Positions 35,201-45,400 of a stretch of DNA of 64,000 bases are shown here, in pieces (the first letter of the stretch is position 1; every line of letters starts with the position of its first letter). The stretch is from assembly GCA_036387415.1 (NCBI GenBank), contig DASVTU010000039.1, forward strand, positions 992,001-1,056,000. Direction: 5' to 3'. The stretch is from DASVTU01 sp036387415. Lineage in GTDB: Bacteria > Acidobacteriota > Blastocatellia > Pyrinomonadales > Pyrinomonadaceae. The notes under the pieces are model-generated. The model ran no database searches. It was not told the DNA's origin and was given only the letters and a program-made list of their open reading frames with translations. Position numbers and translations under genes: made by a program.

Positions 35201-36049
35201 TTTCTCGAAGAGAGATTCCGTCGTCTCGAAACGCAGACGTGCGCGGACGAGTGGCGCGGGCGTAAAGCCGATGCGTTCACGGAGATTGCCGCGCCGGATT
35301 TTTGGGAATCGCCACAGCGTTTCTCCGTGCTCGGCACAGCCGAATACATGGATAGAATCGAAACCGGACTCGACACGGCGGGTTCGCTTCTCAATCGTCT
35401 GACAGGCTCGCGCTCCGCACGCGAACCGCGCAAACATTTTCCGCGCGACCTCGTTGCGCGTCTCGCCGAACAACTCTATCTCATCGACTCGGCCTGCGCG
35501 GGACTCGCAAACGGTCAACCGCGCGACGCCTTCGTCGTCGTCCGTGCCACACGCGACGCGCACACAGACGCCTCCGCGAGCGACGAATTCGCCGCGCGCA
35601 TCGCGCGTATGTACAGGCAATGGGCGCAGAAGCGTCGGATGAGTTTTGAAGTGCTCACGGAGACGGGCGGCAGCGGCGACGCGGCGAATCCTTATCAAAT
35701 GCTTCTGGCCGTCTCCGGTTTTGCCGCCTACACGATTCTCGAAGCCGAGACCGGCTTGCACGTTCTCGAAATGCCGCAGGACGAAAAAGCCTTTGGGCGC
35801 GCGCGCGTGCAAGTGCACGTCGTCGCGCAACCTGACGAACCTCCGTCGGGTCACACTCCGGCGGCGTTTCGCATGCAAGCCACGCGCGCCTTCTCCACAG
35901 CCGCCGCTGACGGCAACCACACCGCCCAACTCACAACAATCGTCCGTCGCTACCGCGAAGAACCCTCCCCGCTCGTCCGCGACCGCGTTCGCGGCTGGCG
36001 CACAGGCAAACTCGAACGCGTCCTCGACGGCGATTTCGACCTGATGTAA
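32300..36049 (+). CDS. Membrane-anchored Clp/Hsp100-type AAA+ ATPase fused to a release-factor-2-like module
   Basis: 1249 residues. N-terminal membrane helix (about 2-22), an acidic Ser-rich linker (30-145), a helical region (~150-350), then two AAA+ modules. The first has Walker A GERGVGKT (381-388), but its Walker B place reads VLWVVPNFHEL (439-449) without the acidic pair. The second is complete: GPTGTGKT (655-662), VVLLDEFEKA (720-729), TSNLG, FINRID Arg finger, and a Clp C-domain with GARPLKRAI. Residues ~964-1249 resemble RF2 along its length: AAPDFWESP, RMYRQWAQKRRMSFEVL, GFAAYTILEAETGLH and the C-terminal GWRTGKLERVLDGDFD. The SPF stop-codon motif and the whole GGQ domain are absent. 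No Clp N-domain is seen. Likely a ribosome-linked unfoldase at the membrane (inference). Confidence 0.85.
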   Translation: MTTLLIAALVACCLLSLAVIAYMARELAKARRVLAPEDAARPLVSALDKQPALEQKNVETANLRVESDGDDAGAQSIAVGSDVANEETGAATEHVEQSAVYSSVDAALNVDSSSEVSESSTSIVFGNGSVSDASENSSVGVGLDVYSLADGMNDFFSMSTHPTEFLRHENFIKGVEILQGSGFPRHMLLALYQQDFGGTYTIQACMALEALARRKVADDAVKPLLDFINIVYYYTRYFALRALHACARGPVVVEFLLRADSSWADGNPLRYLREFVAWRVESGEVMTFGERLATLTDEQANTLSTIFGELKDVLPETLQSEFRDWQKERVDFDFLKTFGRIWEHDASAVDDVVLLDAVMHSVAQLETAMRKEPPRSVLLVGERGVGKTTLLRLLAQRLQKERWTIFEATAADVMAGQQYIGQLEGRVQSLVRQIGGKRVLWVVPNFHELLWAGRHTHNPTGLLDYLLPHIENGQVKIVGETTSVAFEKLVQVKPQLRTVLEACRVLPMPDAETLELAREWARRRGESGADAPRINEQTLQEAFQLAKQYLADKAAPGNLLQFVDSTHRRLVTEQGASRGEISLDDLLVTLSQLTGLPVTMLDERAGLDLRELQQFFHERVLGQPEAVDCLVERVAMIKAGLTDPTRPQGVFLFVGPTGTGKTEIAKTLAEFLFGSPERMIRLDMSEFQTADSLDRILGETSETGDSTALVNAIRKQPFSVVLLDEFEKANASVWDLFLQVFDDGRLTDRRGNTADFRHCVVIMTSNLGATLPHGVGIGFSQEQAGFAPASVERAVTRAFRREFINRIDRVVVFRPLGRNVMRDLLRKELNDVLRRRGLRTRSWAVEWDESAIDFLLHKGFTPDLGARPLKRAIERYLLSPLAITIVNHQFPEGDQFLFVRSNNGEQLDVAFIDPDAPEPTDGDEATRDALRRDTGAHESSAAAEAEAEALRLESIALDAKGTPAEVEFLEERFRRLETQTCADEWRGRKADAFTEIAAPDFWESPQRFSVLGTAEYMDRIETGLDTAGSLLNRLTGSRSAREPRKHFPRDLVARLAEQLYLIDSACAGLANGQPRDAFVVVRATRDAHTDASASDEFAARIARMYRQWAQKRRMSFEVLTETGGSGDAANPYQMLLAVSGFAAYTILEAETGLHVLEMPQDEKAFGRARVQVHVVAQPDEPPSGHTPAAFRMQATRAFSTAAADGNHTAQLTTIVRRYREEPSPLVRDRVRGWRTGKLERVLDGDFDLM

Positions 36050-36054
36050 CGCCC

Positions 36055-36135
36055 AAAGATTTAAGCGGAAACGGGAAGCGGTAAACGGGTAAAGGGTGAA
36101 GACAAATCACCTTTTCCCCGTTTCCCCTTTGAGTC
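36055..36135. repeat. AAACGGG-word hairpin element
   Basis: GAAACGGGAAGCGGTAAACG and GGTAAAGGGTGA face TCACCTTTTCCCCGTTTCCCC. It sits between convergent Clp-fusion and M48 genes and can act as a terminator for both. Confidence 0.7.
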
Positions 36136-36152
36136 TTCGCTTGTTTTGTTTT

Positions 36153-37598
36153 CTATTTTGCCAGCCGGACACTCGCGAGGATGCGTTCAAAGGCGGGTTG
36201 ATACGCGCCGAACTCATCTTCGGGAGCCATCGTGATGAGATAGAAGAGACGCCCGTCGGCGGTGGCGGTTGTGTAGACGACATCAATTTCGACGACACCT
36301 GTCACGGGCGACGGCCCTGCGAGCACGGTGGCGAAACCTGTACGACCGCCGAAGTCGATGCGCTGCGTGGGACGTTGGATGCGAAAGTCTGGATTGACTT
36401 TGATTTGCTGTTGGATGAAAGCGTTGTTGGCGGCTTCGAGGTCGCTCTGTCCATCGAGGGGGATTGCGCCGATGAAGATGCCGTGTGTGGCGTAGACGGC
36501 ATCGTCGCGTTGCCCGTATGCGCCTTTGGGAGCAAAGATGAGATTGGTTTCGTCTTGATTGGAAGCGAGGCCGTCCCAGTTGTCTGGATACTGGAAGGCG
36601 AATGAGCCGTCGCGCGTTTGATACTCGCTGAGTGAAGACGAGGGTGGCTGCGGTCGTGTCGCCGCTTCGTTGTTGTTGGGGTCGCGCGGCCCGACGCGCT
36701 CAGGCTCGCCCGACGAAGTGAGCGATGCTCCCGTCAGACGACCCTTCACCTGCTTGAAGTCTTCCGTGTTGCGTGTCGCGTTCTGCTTCACCGGAAGCGA
36801 CGCAATCACGCCGTTAATCGCGGCGACGCGATTGCCGGGATTTGGATGGTCGCTCAAAAATTCGGGGCCGCGTTGCCCGCCTTGTTCTTCAAGCGTCTTG
36901 AAGAAACTCGCCATGTCGCGCGGGTCGTAACCGGCTTCAGCCATGATGCGTGCGCCTTCGAGGTCGGCCTGCGTCTCGGCGGTGCGACCGAACTTGAGAA
37001 AGACGACGTTTGCGCCCGCGCCGCCGATAGCCTGCACCACTTGCCCCACATCTGTGTTGCCCGCAATCGAACCAATCAAACCCAAGCCCGCTTTAGCGAT
37101 GTAAGCCTTCGATGCCTGATTCGTGCCGTGCCGGAGCGCGACGTGTGTGATTTCGTGTGCGATGACACCCGCCAGTTCGCCTTCATTCTTGGCGGCGGCA
37201 ATCGTTCCGGCGTTGACGAAGATGAAGCCGCCCGGCAACGCAAACGCGTTGATTTCCTTCGTGGCGACGACGTTGAACTGATACGGGAATTTTTCGCCGG
37301 ACGCTTGTGCGGCGAGTTTCGCGCCGAGTTGGCGCACGTAGTTGACGGTGCGTTCGTCGCGCATGATGGGAACCTGCTGCGCGATTTGCTGCGCCGACTG
37401 CTTGCCGAGTTCGACATCCTGTTCGGGACTGAAAAGATTGAAGCCCGGTCGGAAATGAGGCGCAGGCCGCGCGCCGCCGCGCACTTTGCCGCCGCCTCCG
37501 CCCGGCAGCAAACCACTACAAGCCAACTGCCCCAACACAAAAGCGGTCGCCAACAGCATTCGCGCCGAAGCCGCGACATCCCTTTTTCGTCTCCACAT
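36153..37598 (-). CDS. M48 family metalloprotease lipoprotein
   Basis: 481 residues from the ATG at 37598, chosen because a lipoprotein signal (ending VLGQLAC) then has normal length; a GTG at 37655 would add 19 residues. Zinc site: HEITHVALRH with a downstream Glu in ETQADLEGARIMAEAGYDP, as in BepA/LoiP-type periplasmic proteases that degrade or assemble outer-membrane proteins. The protease domain ends near 270. The last ~180 residues form a separate domain (SFAFQYPDNWDGL, APKGAYG, NPDFRIQ) found on similar acidobacterial proteases, of unknown role. No TPR repeats, in contrast to BepA. It is followed by a repeat hairpin and convergent to the Clp fusion. Confidence 0.88.
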   Translation of the reverse strand: MWRRKRDVAASARMLLATAFVLGQLACSGLLPGGGGGKVRGGARPAPHFRPGFNLFSPEQDVELGKQSAQQIAQQVPIMRDERTVNYVRQLGAKLAAQASGEKFPYQFNVVATKEINAFALPGGFIFVNAGTIAAAKNEGELAGVIAHEITHVALRHGTNQASKAYIAKAGLGLIGSIAGNTDVGQVVQAIGGAGANVVFLKFGRTAETQADLEGARIMAEAGYDPRDMASFFKTLEEQGGQRGPEFLSDHPNPGNRVAAINGVIASLPVKQNATRNTEDFKQVKGRLTGASLTSSGEPERVGPRDPNNNEAATRPQPPSSSLSEYQTRDGSFAFQYPDNWDGLASNQDETNLIFAPKGAYGQRDDAVYATHGIFIGAIPLDGQSDLEAANNAFIQQQIKVNPDFRIQRPTQRIDFGGRTGFATVLAGPSPVTGVVEIDVVYTTATADGRLFYLITMAPEDEFGAYQPAFERILASVRLAK

Positions 37599-37769
37599 AA
37601 GCAGGCTCTTTCTGACCGTCGCATCAACCGAACCGGAAGCGTGCGCGACGCGCACACACGGCTTCCGTCGAAGAAGACTCGCAGCGTCGCAATCCTTGTC
37701 CCTCAGTTTTTCTTAAACTACCCCGAATCTTAAAACATTCGTTTTCGTTTCGCTACTTAACACTCGCGA

Positions 37770-37866
37770 CAAAAAAGTAAGCAGTAAACAGTCAAAACAT
37801 TCAATTGTCTTGACTGTTTACTGCTTACCGCTTACTGCTTACTGCTTACTTTTAACTGCCCACTGT
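37770..37866. repeat. AGCAGTA/TACTGCT hairpin element
   Basis: A perfect 19-bp inverted repeat, GTAAGCAGTAAACAGTCAA at 37777-37795 and its complement at 37810-37828, followed by TACCGCT, TACTGCT, TACTGCT in seven-base register. It lies between two tandem minus-strand genes. Confidence 0.85.
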
Positions 37867-39750
37867 CTATCTCTGCGGTTCGGTCGTTTGAACGTAGGGG
37901 TTCAAGATTCTCGTACCGGCTGCTTCGCGTGTCTTCTGCAAGGCTTCCGCCATCTTCAACTGCTGCTCGCGATAAGCTTCGCGCAGCATCGTTTCATTCA
38001 GCTGCACCGCGCGCCACGCCTCCGCGCGCGACCAGTTCCATGTGCGCCAGTCGGTCTCGGCGGGCAACGACCAATCATCGAGCATGCGCGACGCCACCGC
38101 GCCGCGTTCGTCTAAGCTCATCTCCGGCATCGCTTCAATCAGAGAGGGCACGGCGTCCGCGCTCAGGCTGGAAGCATACGTCGCATCGAAGACGCGCCCG
38201 TGTTTCACCAGAGCGGCGTTTGTCTGCACGATGAAGCGGTCGGGACTCAGGACGTGCAACAGCCCGACAACGCATAAACCTGCCGCTAACGCGCCGCACG
38301 CGAAACGCTCACGACGCCCGCGCAACACCGTCGCCGCGAACCACATGAAGACCAGCCCCAACCACGCCATGAAGGCCGTCGTGTAGAGACGCAATTCCGT
38401 CATGCCGTATTCGCTCTGGTAGAGTCGCATGCGCCTGACCGCCGAAAGCATGATGACGAACAGGAGCACTACTTGCACGCCTGCCAGCACGCGAAAGATG
38501 CGTTCGTGCGCCGCCGTCTCTTTACGCAGGAGCCAGTGTGCGCCGAGCAAAAGCGGCAAGACCAACGCCGCCACCCATACCAACTCGAAGAAGCCGCGCC
38601 GCGCATACTCCGCGTACGTCAAGCCCGTCGATGAGACGACCCACTCCGCGCCGCCGAAGAAGTAGCGAATTTGCACGACGACGAATGAGATGAACAGGAG
38701 ATTGACCAGACCAAGCACGACGCCAATCTCGACAATGCCGAGCGAAAACACTTGTGGCGCACTCCCATGTCGTGCGCTATTTTCATCAAACGTTGACACA
38801 CGCCGCCCATCCACTCCTGCGTCGCACTGCTTCTCGCCCTGCGCGCTTGCGTCGTTTGCGGCGGCATCTGTCGTCGCCGTTGTCGTCTGCGACGTGGCGG
38901 TGTTTGTTGTCGTTGTTGTCGTGTGCGTCATTGCCGTCGTGTTCGGCATCACTCTGTTGATTCCAGCCGTCAGGCCGAGTGCTTCGAGCAAGGTCTGTCG
39001 ATAGCGTGCGAGCGTGTGTAAGGTTTGTCGATGGCGTGCGAGCGTGGGTGGTGCGCCGAACAGCATCCCGCGCAGAAAGCCTCCGGTGAGTCCGGCGAAC
39101 AAGAGCGCGAGCAAGATGTGTGTGGCGAGAGTCTCGGTATCCAGGCCGAAAGTCTGACGCACGATGCCCTCGAAGATGGCGTCAGCCGCCATGAACAACG
39201 CGCCGAAGACGAACAGCAACGGCACGGCGATGAGCATCCCGCGCGCCACCGCCCACACGTGCCTCGTCCAACCCGTGCGCGGAAGTTCCTTCCAAGCGAT
39301 GTCCGACGTGAGCAACGGAAAGATGCCGAAGACCGCGTTGAACGCGGCGGCCAACGCACCCGCCGCATACTCCGTCAGACCCGCGAGACGCACGCTCCCG
39401 CCGCGCGCCCTGAAAGATGCCAGCGACAGCAAGAGCAGTATCGACAGTGCATCGAGCAAACGCAGCGTCAGCGAATCGCGCCACGCAAATGCCGCTGCGA
39501 ACAGCAACACCGAAGGCAGAATCCAATCTCCTTCGCCACTGACGAGCGAGATGCGCCTGCGACGCGCCAACGCCCACGATGCCACGACCAGCGTCGCCGT
39601 CCACAGAAAAACGTTCAAGCCCCACGGCGTCGCGCGCAACAGCGCGTCGCCCAGAAGACCCAACAACAACGCCGCTTCCAACACGCCCAGTCCTAATTTT
39701 GTTCTCTCTCTCATCACCGCTCCTATCACTCCGCTTGCCTCAGCGACCAT
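37867..39750 (-). CDS. DUF4173 (DUF4153-like) polytopic membrane protein
   Basis: 627 residues from the ATG at 39750, which has GGAGGG eight bases upstream. At least 11 hydrophobic segments between about 15 and 520, with a cytosolic low-complexity stretch (Thr/Asn/Ala-rich, ~265-325) in the middle. The part GWTRHVWAVARGMLIAVPLLFVFG and YFFGGAEWVVSSTGLTYAEYARRGFFELV is characteristic of DUF4173. The last ~100 residues are soluble and include DTQ-like WRTWNWSRAEAWRAV. Function is unknown. It is the last of five same-strand genes (42072 to 37867) that begin with a promoter and a membrane protein/regulator pair. Confidence 0.8.
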   Translation of the reverse strand: MVAEASGVIGAVMRERTKLGLGVLEAALLLGLLGDALLRATPWGLNVFLWTATLVVASWALARRRRISLVSGEGDWILPSVLLFAAAFAWRDSLTLRLLDALSILLLLSLASFRARGGSVRLAGLTEYAAGALAAAFNAVFGIFPLLTSDIAWKELPRTGWTRHVWAVARGMLIAVPLLFVFGALFMAADAIFEGIVRQTFGLDTETLATHILLALLFAGLTGGFLRGMLFGAPPTLARHRQTLHTLARYRQTLLEALGLTAGINRVMPNTTAMTHTTTTTTNTATSQTTTATTDAAANDASAQGEKQCDAGVDGRRVSTFDENSARHGSAPQVFSLGIVEIGVVLGLVNLLFISFVVVQIRYFFGGAEWVVSSTGLTYAEYARRGFFELVWVAALVLPLLLGAHWLLRKETAAHERIFRVLAGVQVVLLFVIMLSAVRRMRLYQSEYGMTELRLYTTAFMAWLGLVFMWFAATVLRGRRERFACGALAAGLCVVGLLHVLSPDRFIVQTNAALVKHGRVFDATYASSLSADAVPSLIEAMPEMSLDERGAVASRMLDDWSLPAETDWRTWNWSRAEAWRAVQLNETMLREAYREQQLKMAEALQKTREAAGTRILNPYVQTTEPQR

Positions 39751-39820
39751 CTTTTCTCCCTCCACAATCCCTCTCAAACAACTTCCCGCCCTCGCCTCGC
39801 GCACCTGCGTTCACACGCCT

Positions 39821-40510
39821 TCAGATTTGAAACCCGGTCTTTTTGTGCAGAAAACTATTCTCATGACCGATGATGAAATGCGTGACTATTTCGCCCTCGT
39901 TGATTAAGAGTCGCGGATTTTTGACATCGGGCGGCAAGTCGAAAACGAGTTCGGTCGTGTACGCCTCGCCCGGTCTGAGCGGCGTCGTCAGTGGCTTGCC
40001 CGCGCCGTCCGGCGACTGTTCCAAAGCCCTCTGCCCCTCCAACGAAGGTTCAAACCGCCGTCCGTCTTCGGCGAAGACGCGCGCGACGCGACTGTTCGGC
40101 GTGAGAGGTTGATTGGCGCGTCGCGGCGAGGTGGTCTGCTCGTCAAAACGCGTCTTCAAGGTCACGACGTGAAACATTCCATTCGCCGTCACTTGTTGCG
40201 CGCCTGCACCGAGCGTCTTAGTTTGCCTGACGTGCAGAACCGAATAGGCCAGATGACAGTCAATCTCACAAAAATATTTCTCCTCGCCCCGCGCCAACAC
40301 CTGTTCGCTGCTCGACAACGAAAACGCTACTACCAAAACCGCATACAACGCCGCGCCCGCCACGCTCATCGCCAAAATTCTCTTCGCGCGTTCGCGCCTT
40401 TTGGTTTTGAGCGCGTGCAAGATAATTAGCCCCGCGACAAACAGGCAAAAGCCTGTCCCCAAAAATCCCAACACGCCCAACGCCGCTTCCAAATTAACGT
40501 TCGTGTACAT
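39821..40510 (-). CDS. Membrane-anchored protein with extracytoplasmic domain, unrecognised
   Basis: 229 residues from the ATG at 40510. Two membrane segments (about 9-35 and 43-68) frame a short basic loop (KTKRRERAKR); the remainder (70-229) should lie outside. The outer domain begins with EKYFCEIDCHLAYSVL (a Cys pair that could form a disulfide), then beta-type strands, and contains DLPPDVKNPRLLINEGE, a pattern seen in DUF4352-like immunoglobulin-fold domains. I do not recognise the family with certainty. It sits 25 bases after the next membrane gene upstream and 70 before the DUF4173 gene. Confidence 0.65.
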   Translation of the reverse strand: MYTNVNLEAALGVLGFLGTGFCLFVAGLIILHALKTKRRERAKRILAMSVAGAALYAVLVVAFSLSSSEQVLARGEEKYFCEIDCHLAYSVLHVRQTKTLGAGAQQVTANGMFHVVTLKTRFDEQTTSPRRANQPLTPNSRVARVFAEDGRRFEPSLEGQRALEQSPDGAGKPLTTPLRPGEAYTTELVFDLPPDVKNPRLLINEGEIVTHFIIGHENSFLHKKTGFQI

Positions 40511-40535
40511 GATTTTGCTCCCGCGCAAAAAATCT

Positions 40536-40886
40536 TCAAGAATGCGTCAAAGAAACCAACGCCGCGAACACAAACAACGCGACACCGGCAAACACCGTCG
40601 CCCAACAAGCGACAATGCGGCGTCCGTCTTCCACGCGCGTCTGCCCCGCCGCCTTGACTCCCAGAAACACCGCCAGCAACGGACATCCCAACGCCGCCAA
40701 CATCTGCAACGCATCCGGCATGCTCTCGATGATGCCCTCCAACGGTCGCACGCCCGCCAACGCCAGAAAAATCCCCGACCAGAACAACGCCGGAACCAAC
40801 AGCAGAACAAACTTCAAATGACCCAGACGCGGCGCGACGGCGACGCGCAGACGCATACCCGCCGCGTCTCTGCTCTGATTCATCAT
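40536..40886 (-). CDS. Small three-helix membrane protein
   Basis: 116 residues with membrane segments near 24-47, 58-78 and 88-112. The N-terminus has two close Met codons (40886 and 40883). GAGGGGAGAGG lies just upstream. No family recognised. The last helices (LGCPLLAVFLGVKA, ACWATVFAGVALFVFAALV) are typical of small unnamed membrane subunits. It sits between the HTH regulator and another membrane protein in the same-strand operon. Confidence 0.6.
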   Translation of the reverse strand: MMNQSRDAAGMRLRVAVAPRLGHLKFVLLLVPALFWSGIFLALAGVRPLEGIIESMPDALQMLAALGCPLLAVFLGVKAAGQTRVEDGRRIVACWATVFAGVALFVFAALVSLTHS

Positions 40887-41015
40887 TTCCCTCTCCCCTC
40901 AACGAAAGCAGTTGGCAGTAACCACGATGGCAACCTGCAATTCCGTTTCCTCGCTTTTAGCAAAGCCCTTTGCAACATAAAGCAGCAATCCAAAAAAATT
41001 TGAGCCGTCCGATTT

Positions 41016-41451
41016 TTAACGTGTGCGCGTCTGTCGAATAATCGACTCCATGTGGTCGAGGTAGCGTTCGAGCGCGCGGCGTCCGGCGACGCTCAGACGG
41101 TATTCGGTCTTTGGCGTCCGCCCGTCGAAATACTTGTTGCAAGTGACGTATTCCGCCTCTTCGAGTTTGCGCGCATGAACGCTGAGATTGCCGTCCGTCG
41201 TCTTCAATAACTCCTTGAGGTCGTTGAAGGTGAGCGATTCGTTGACGGCGAGCGCGCTCACAATCGCCAGTCGCATCCGTTCATGGATGAGCCTGTCTAA
41301 TTCGGCGGGCGTCGTATCGGTCGAGCGCGCGACATGACCCGTCGCCCCGTCGCTGCTACTACTGCTTCCGCCGCGCACGCCGCGCAAAGTCGCACGCGTC
41401 TCATCGCGCCCTTTTCGCCCGCCGCTCTCCTTCTTCAATGCATTGCTGTGT

Positions 41452-41459
<8 letters not shown>
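41016..41459 (-). CDS. Winged-helix transcriptional regulator
   Basis: 147 residues from the GTG at 41459, selected because AAGGAGG lies four bases upstream and it overlaps the stop of the preceding gene by eight bases. A disordered N-terminal tail (Lys/Gly/Ser-rich, 1-50) precedes a winged helix: RLIHERMRLAIVSALAV, SLTFNDLKELLKTTDGNLSVHARKLEEAEYV, then the wing FDGRTPKTEYRLSVAGRRAL. This is the type formerly described as HTH_34/PadR-MarR-like, a dimeric repressor often paired with a membrane protein. It probably controls its own operon (inference). No ligand-binding domain is present. Confidence 0.85.
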
Positions 41460-42072
<613 letters not shown>

Positions 42073-42079
42073 AAACCGC

Positions 42080-42108
42080 ACAATACTCCCGTCTCTGATT
42101 TCTGTCAA
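42080..42108 (-). promoter_or_regulatory. Sigma-70-type promoter of the regulator operon, leaderless
   Basis: On the minus strand TTGACA (42108-42103), a 17-base spacer and TATTGT (42085-42080), followed by GCGGTTT and the ATG at 42072. The predicted transcription start coincides with the start codon. Confidence 0.75.
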
Positions 42109-42415
42109 GTACTTTATGATGCAAAGGCGCGTGGCTAAACGCGTGTCTCTTTCGCTTGAGAATCCCGAATTTTGGACGCTGAAACGTCAAAAATTCGTGG
42201 GGCAAAGTTCTCAGAGGCGCGTCGATTTGTTAGTATAGTTCGACGATTCGTTCCTCCGAATAATTGTTTTGCGGCGACCATCTTCGGGGCGGCTCGCGAG
42301 TTTGACGAGCGGCGGTGGCGTAGCATGCGCGGGAGAGACGGATTGACCAAGCGATGCTTGTTTCATGCGGGATTGATTTTTGTCGGGAATAGATAGGTTA
42401 AGGAGACGAGAAGAA

Positions 42416-45400
42416 GTGCAAGAGCAGTTACCGTCAGGAGTGGAATTCATAGCTGAGGACGATGGCATTAGCGAGTATCGTCTGACGAATGGGATGAAGT
42501 TGTTGTTGGTGGAGAACAGGGTTGCGCCCGTGGCGACATTTTGCGTGCTCTACAAGGTCGGGTCGCGCAACGAGGCCGTGGGGTACACGGGTTCGACGCA
42601 CCTGCTCGAACACATGATGTTTAAGGGCACCCCCGCTTTCAACAAGGAGAAGAACACGCAGATTGCCGCGACGCTTCAAAAAATCGGCGCGGATTTCAAC
42701 GCGACGACGTGGTACGACCGTACGAACTACTACGAGACCGTGCCCTCTGACCAACTCGAACTCGCCATCCGTCTCGAAGCCGACCGGATGCGTAACTCTT
42801 TTATCGCTGACGCCGACCGTCAATCCGAGATGACGGTGGTGCGTAACGAACTTGAGCGCGGGCAGAACGAGCCGATGCTGGTGCTGGACGAAGCGGTCTA
42901 TGCGACGGCCTTTCGTGAGCATCCTTATCATCATCCGACGATTGGTTGGCGGGCTGACGTGGAGAACGTGCCGACGGCGCGGCTCAAGGCTTTCTACGAC
43001 ACCTTCTATCATCCGAACAATACGACGGCGATTGTGGTCGGCGATTTTGAACGCGCCGCCGCGCTCGAACTCGTCCAAAAATATTTCGGCTCGTATCCAG
43101 AGACGCGCGAACCGATACCGGAAGTTTATACGGACGAACCGCCGCAGCAGGGCGAGCGTCGTTTGGTAGTGCGACGCGCGGGCGAACTCGCGCTCGTCCA
43201 GATTGCTTTTCACACTCCGGCGGTGCTCGGTCAGACGACCGTGCTGTCGAACGAAGAACTGGCGCGTCGCGCCGAAGCGCCGCCCGCAGAGAACGACATT
43301 TACGCGCTCGTCGTCCTATCGGCGGCGATGTCGAACGGTGTCACCAGTCGTCTCTATCAGGCGTTGGTGGAGCGTGAGTTGGCGGTGAGCGTCAACACGC
43401 ATGCAGACCAGTTTCGTGACCCCGGCCTTTTCAACATCTACGTCACGGTGAGTCCGGGCACGGAGGCGTCGGCGGTTGAAGCGGTGGTGTTGGCGGAGTT
43501 GCAGGAGGTGGCCGACGCGGGTTTGAGCGAGGCGGAGGTGGAGAAAGCCAGGCAGCAAATCGTCGCGGAGGTGGCCTACAACCGCGATGGCACGTTCAAT
43601 ATCGCGTCGCAGATTTCAGAAGCGGAAGCGGTCGCAGACTGGCGTTTTTATAAGGATTATGCGGCAAATATCGCCAAAGTCGTGCCGGAAGATGTGCGTC
43701 GTGTGGCCGGAAAATATTTCATGGAAGACAATCGCACCGTCGGCCACTTCATCCCTAAGCAGACGACGCCCGCAGAGAACGGCAGCAACTCGAACGGCTC
43801 AAACGGCGTCGCCCAACTGCGCGACGCAGCAGGCGTGACGCCGCCGCGCACCGTCAGACAGGCGAGTGATGCGCTCAAACTCAAAGCGTCGAGTGTGCCG
43901 CATGGATGGAAGTTTTATCGCGACCCGGAGGGCAACGAAGTGTCGGATGCGGACGAGCCTGACGTGAACAAGATGATGTTCGGCACGGGAGTAAGCGTCG
44001 AGGAGGTTGACACGACGACGGGCACGCAACAGGGACAGACAGACACTCCGGCGCAACAGCAGACGCAAGAGGGCGGGAGCACGACGCCGCAACAGTCGAG
44101 AGCGGAGCGGGGCATCAGCCCGCGCGGCGATAAATCGTCGGATGCAGCGGAGGCCAACACGCCCGCCAGCGTCGGTCGCAGCAGTTTCGCGTCGCGCGTC
44201 GCGCGTACCGAACTTGCTAACGGCGCGGTCTTGCTCGTACTCGAAAACGCTGCGACTCCGACCGTTTCCGTTCGCGGAAGTTTGCGCGCGGGCTCATATT
44301 TTGAGCCGCGCGATAAGCCGGGGTTGGCGCGCATCACCGCCGAGATGCTCGAACGCGGAACACGTCGGCGCAGCAAACTTGAGATTGCCGGTGCGCTCGA
44401 ATCCGTCGGCGCGGAGATTGATTTCGCGGCTGACACTTTCGCCGTCAATATACGCGGTCGGTCGCTCTCGAAGGATTTCCCGCGTCTCATCGAGACGTTG
44501 GCGGAATGTTTGCGCGAGCCTTCGTTTCCCGCAGAAGAGTTGGAGAAACTGAAGCAACAGACGGTGGCCGCGATTCAGGAACAACAGTCCAGCACAAGTT
44601 TTCGCGCCTACGAACGCCTGACGCAGACCATCTTCGACGAAGCGAATCCCTTCTATCGACATTCCGGCGAACAACTCGTCCGCAGCATCACGTCGATTAC
44701 CGTCGCAGATGTCGAGCGTTTCTACAACGAGCGTTACGGCGGACGCTCGCTGATTCTCTCCGTGTCGGGCGATACGAAAGCGGCTCAGGTGGCTGAGCAG
44801 TTCGGCGCGGCGTTCGGCGCGTTCGAGGGGCCGGAGAGTGTGGAGATAACGGTCAACGACCCGCCGCCGCAGAGCGAGACGCGACGCGAGTTTGTGCTTT
44901 TGAAAGACAAGGCCAACGTAGATATCATGCTCGGCTCAGCCGCTCCGCTCAGGCGCGATGCGAAGGATTACTACGCCGCCTCCATCGCCAACAGCGCGCT
45001 CGGCGAATCCACGCTCTCCTCGCGTCTCGGCTTGCAGGTGCGCGACGTGGAAGGGTTGACCTACGGCATCGGTTCGCGTTTCCGCGCGCCGAGTTTGGCG
45101 GCAGGACCGTGGTACATCGCCGTCTCCGTCAATCCGCAAAACGTCGAGAAGGCGGTCGGCTCGGCTCTCAACGTCTTGCGCGATTACGTGGCGAACGGCA
45201 TTCGTCCAGATGAACTGGCGGACGAGAAATCGTCGGCCATCGGCTCCTTCAAAGTTTCGCTTTCGACCAACGCGGGACTCGCCGAAGCTTTATGGAACGC
45301 GGAATTTTATCGTCTCGGCACGGACTACATTGACCGCTTCCCACAACTCATTCAAGCCGTCACGGTCGAGGAAGTAAACGACGCGATTCGCAAGTATTTT

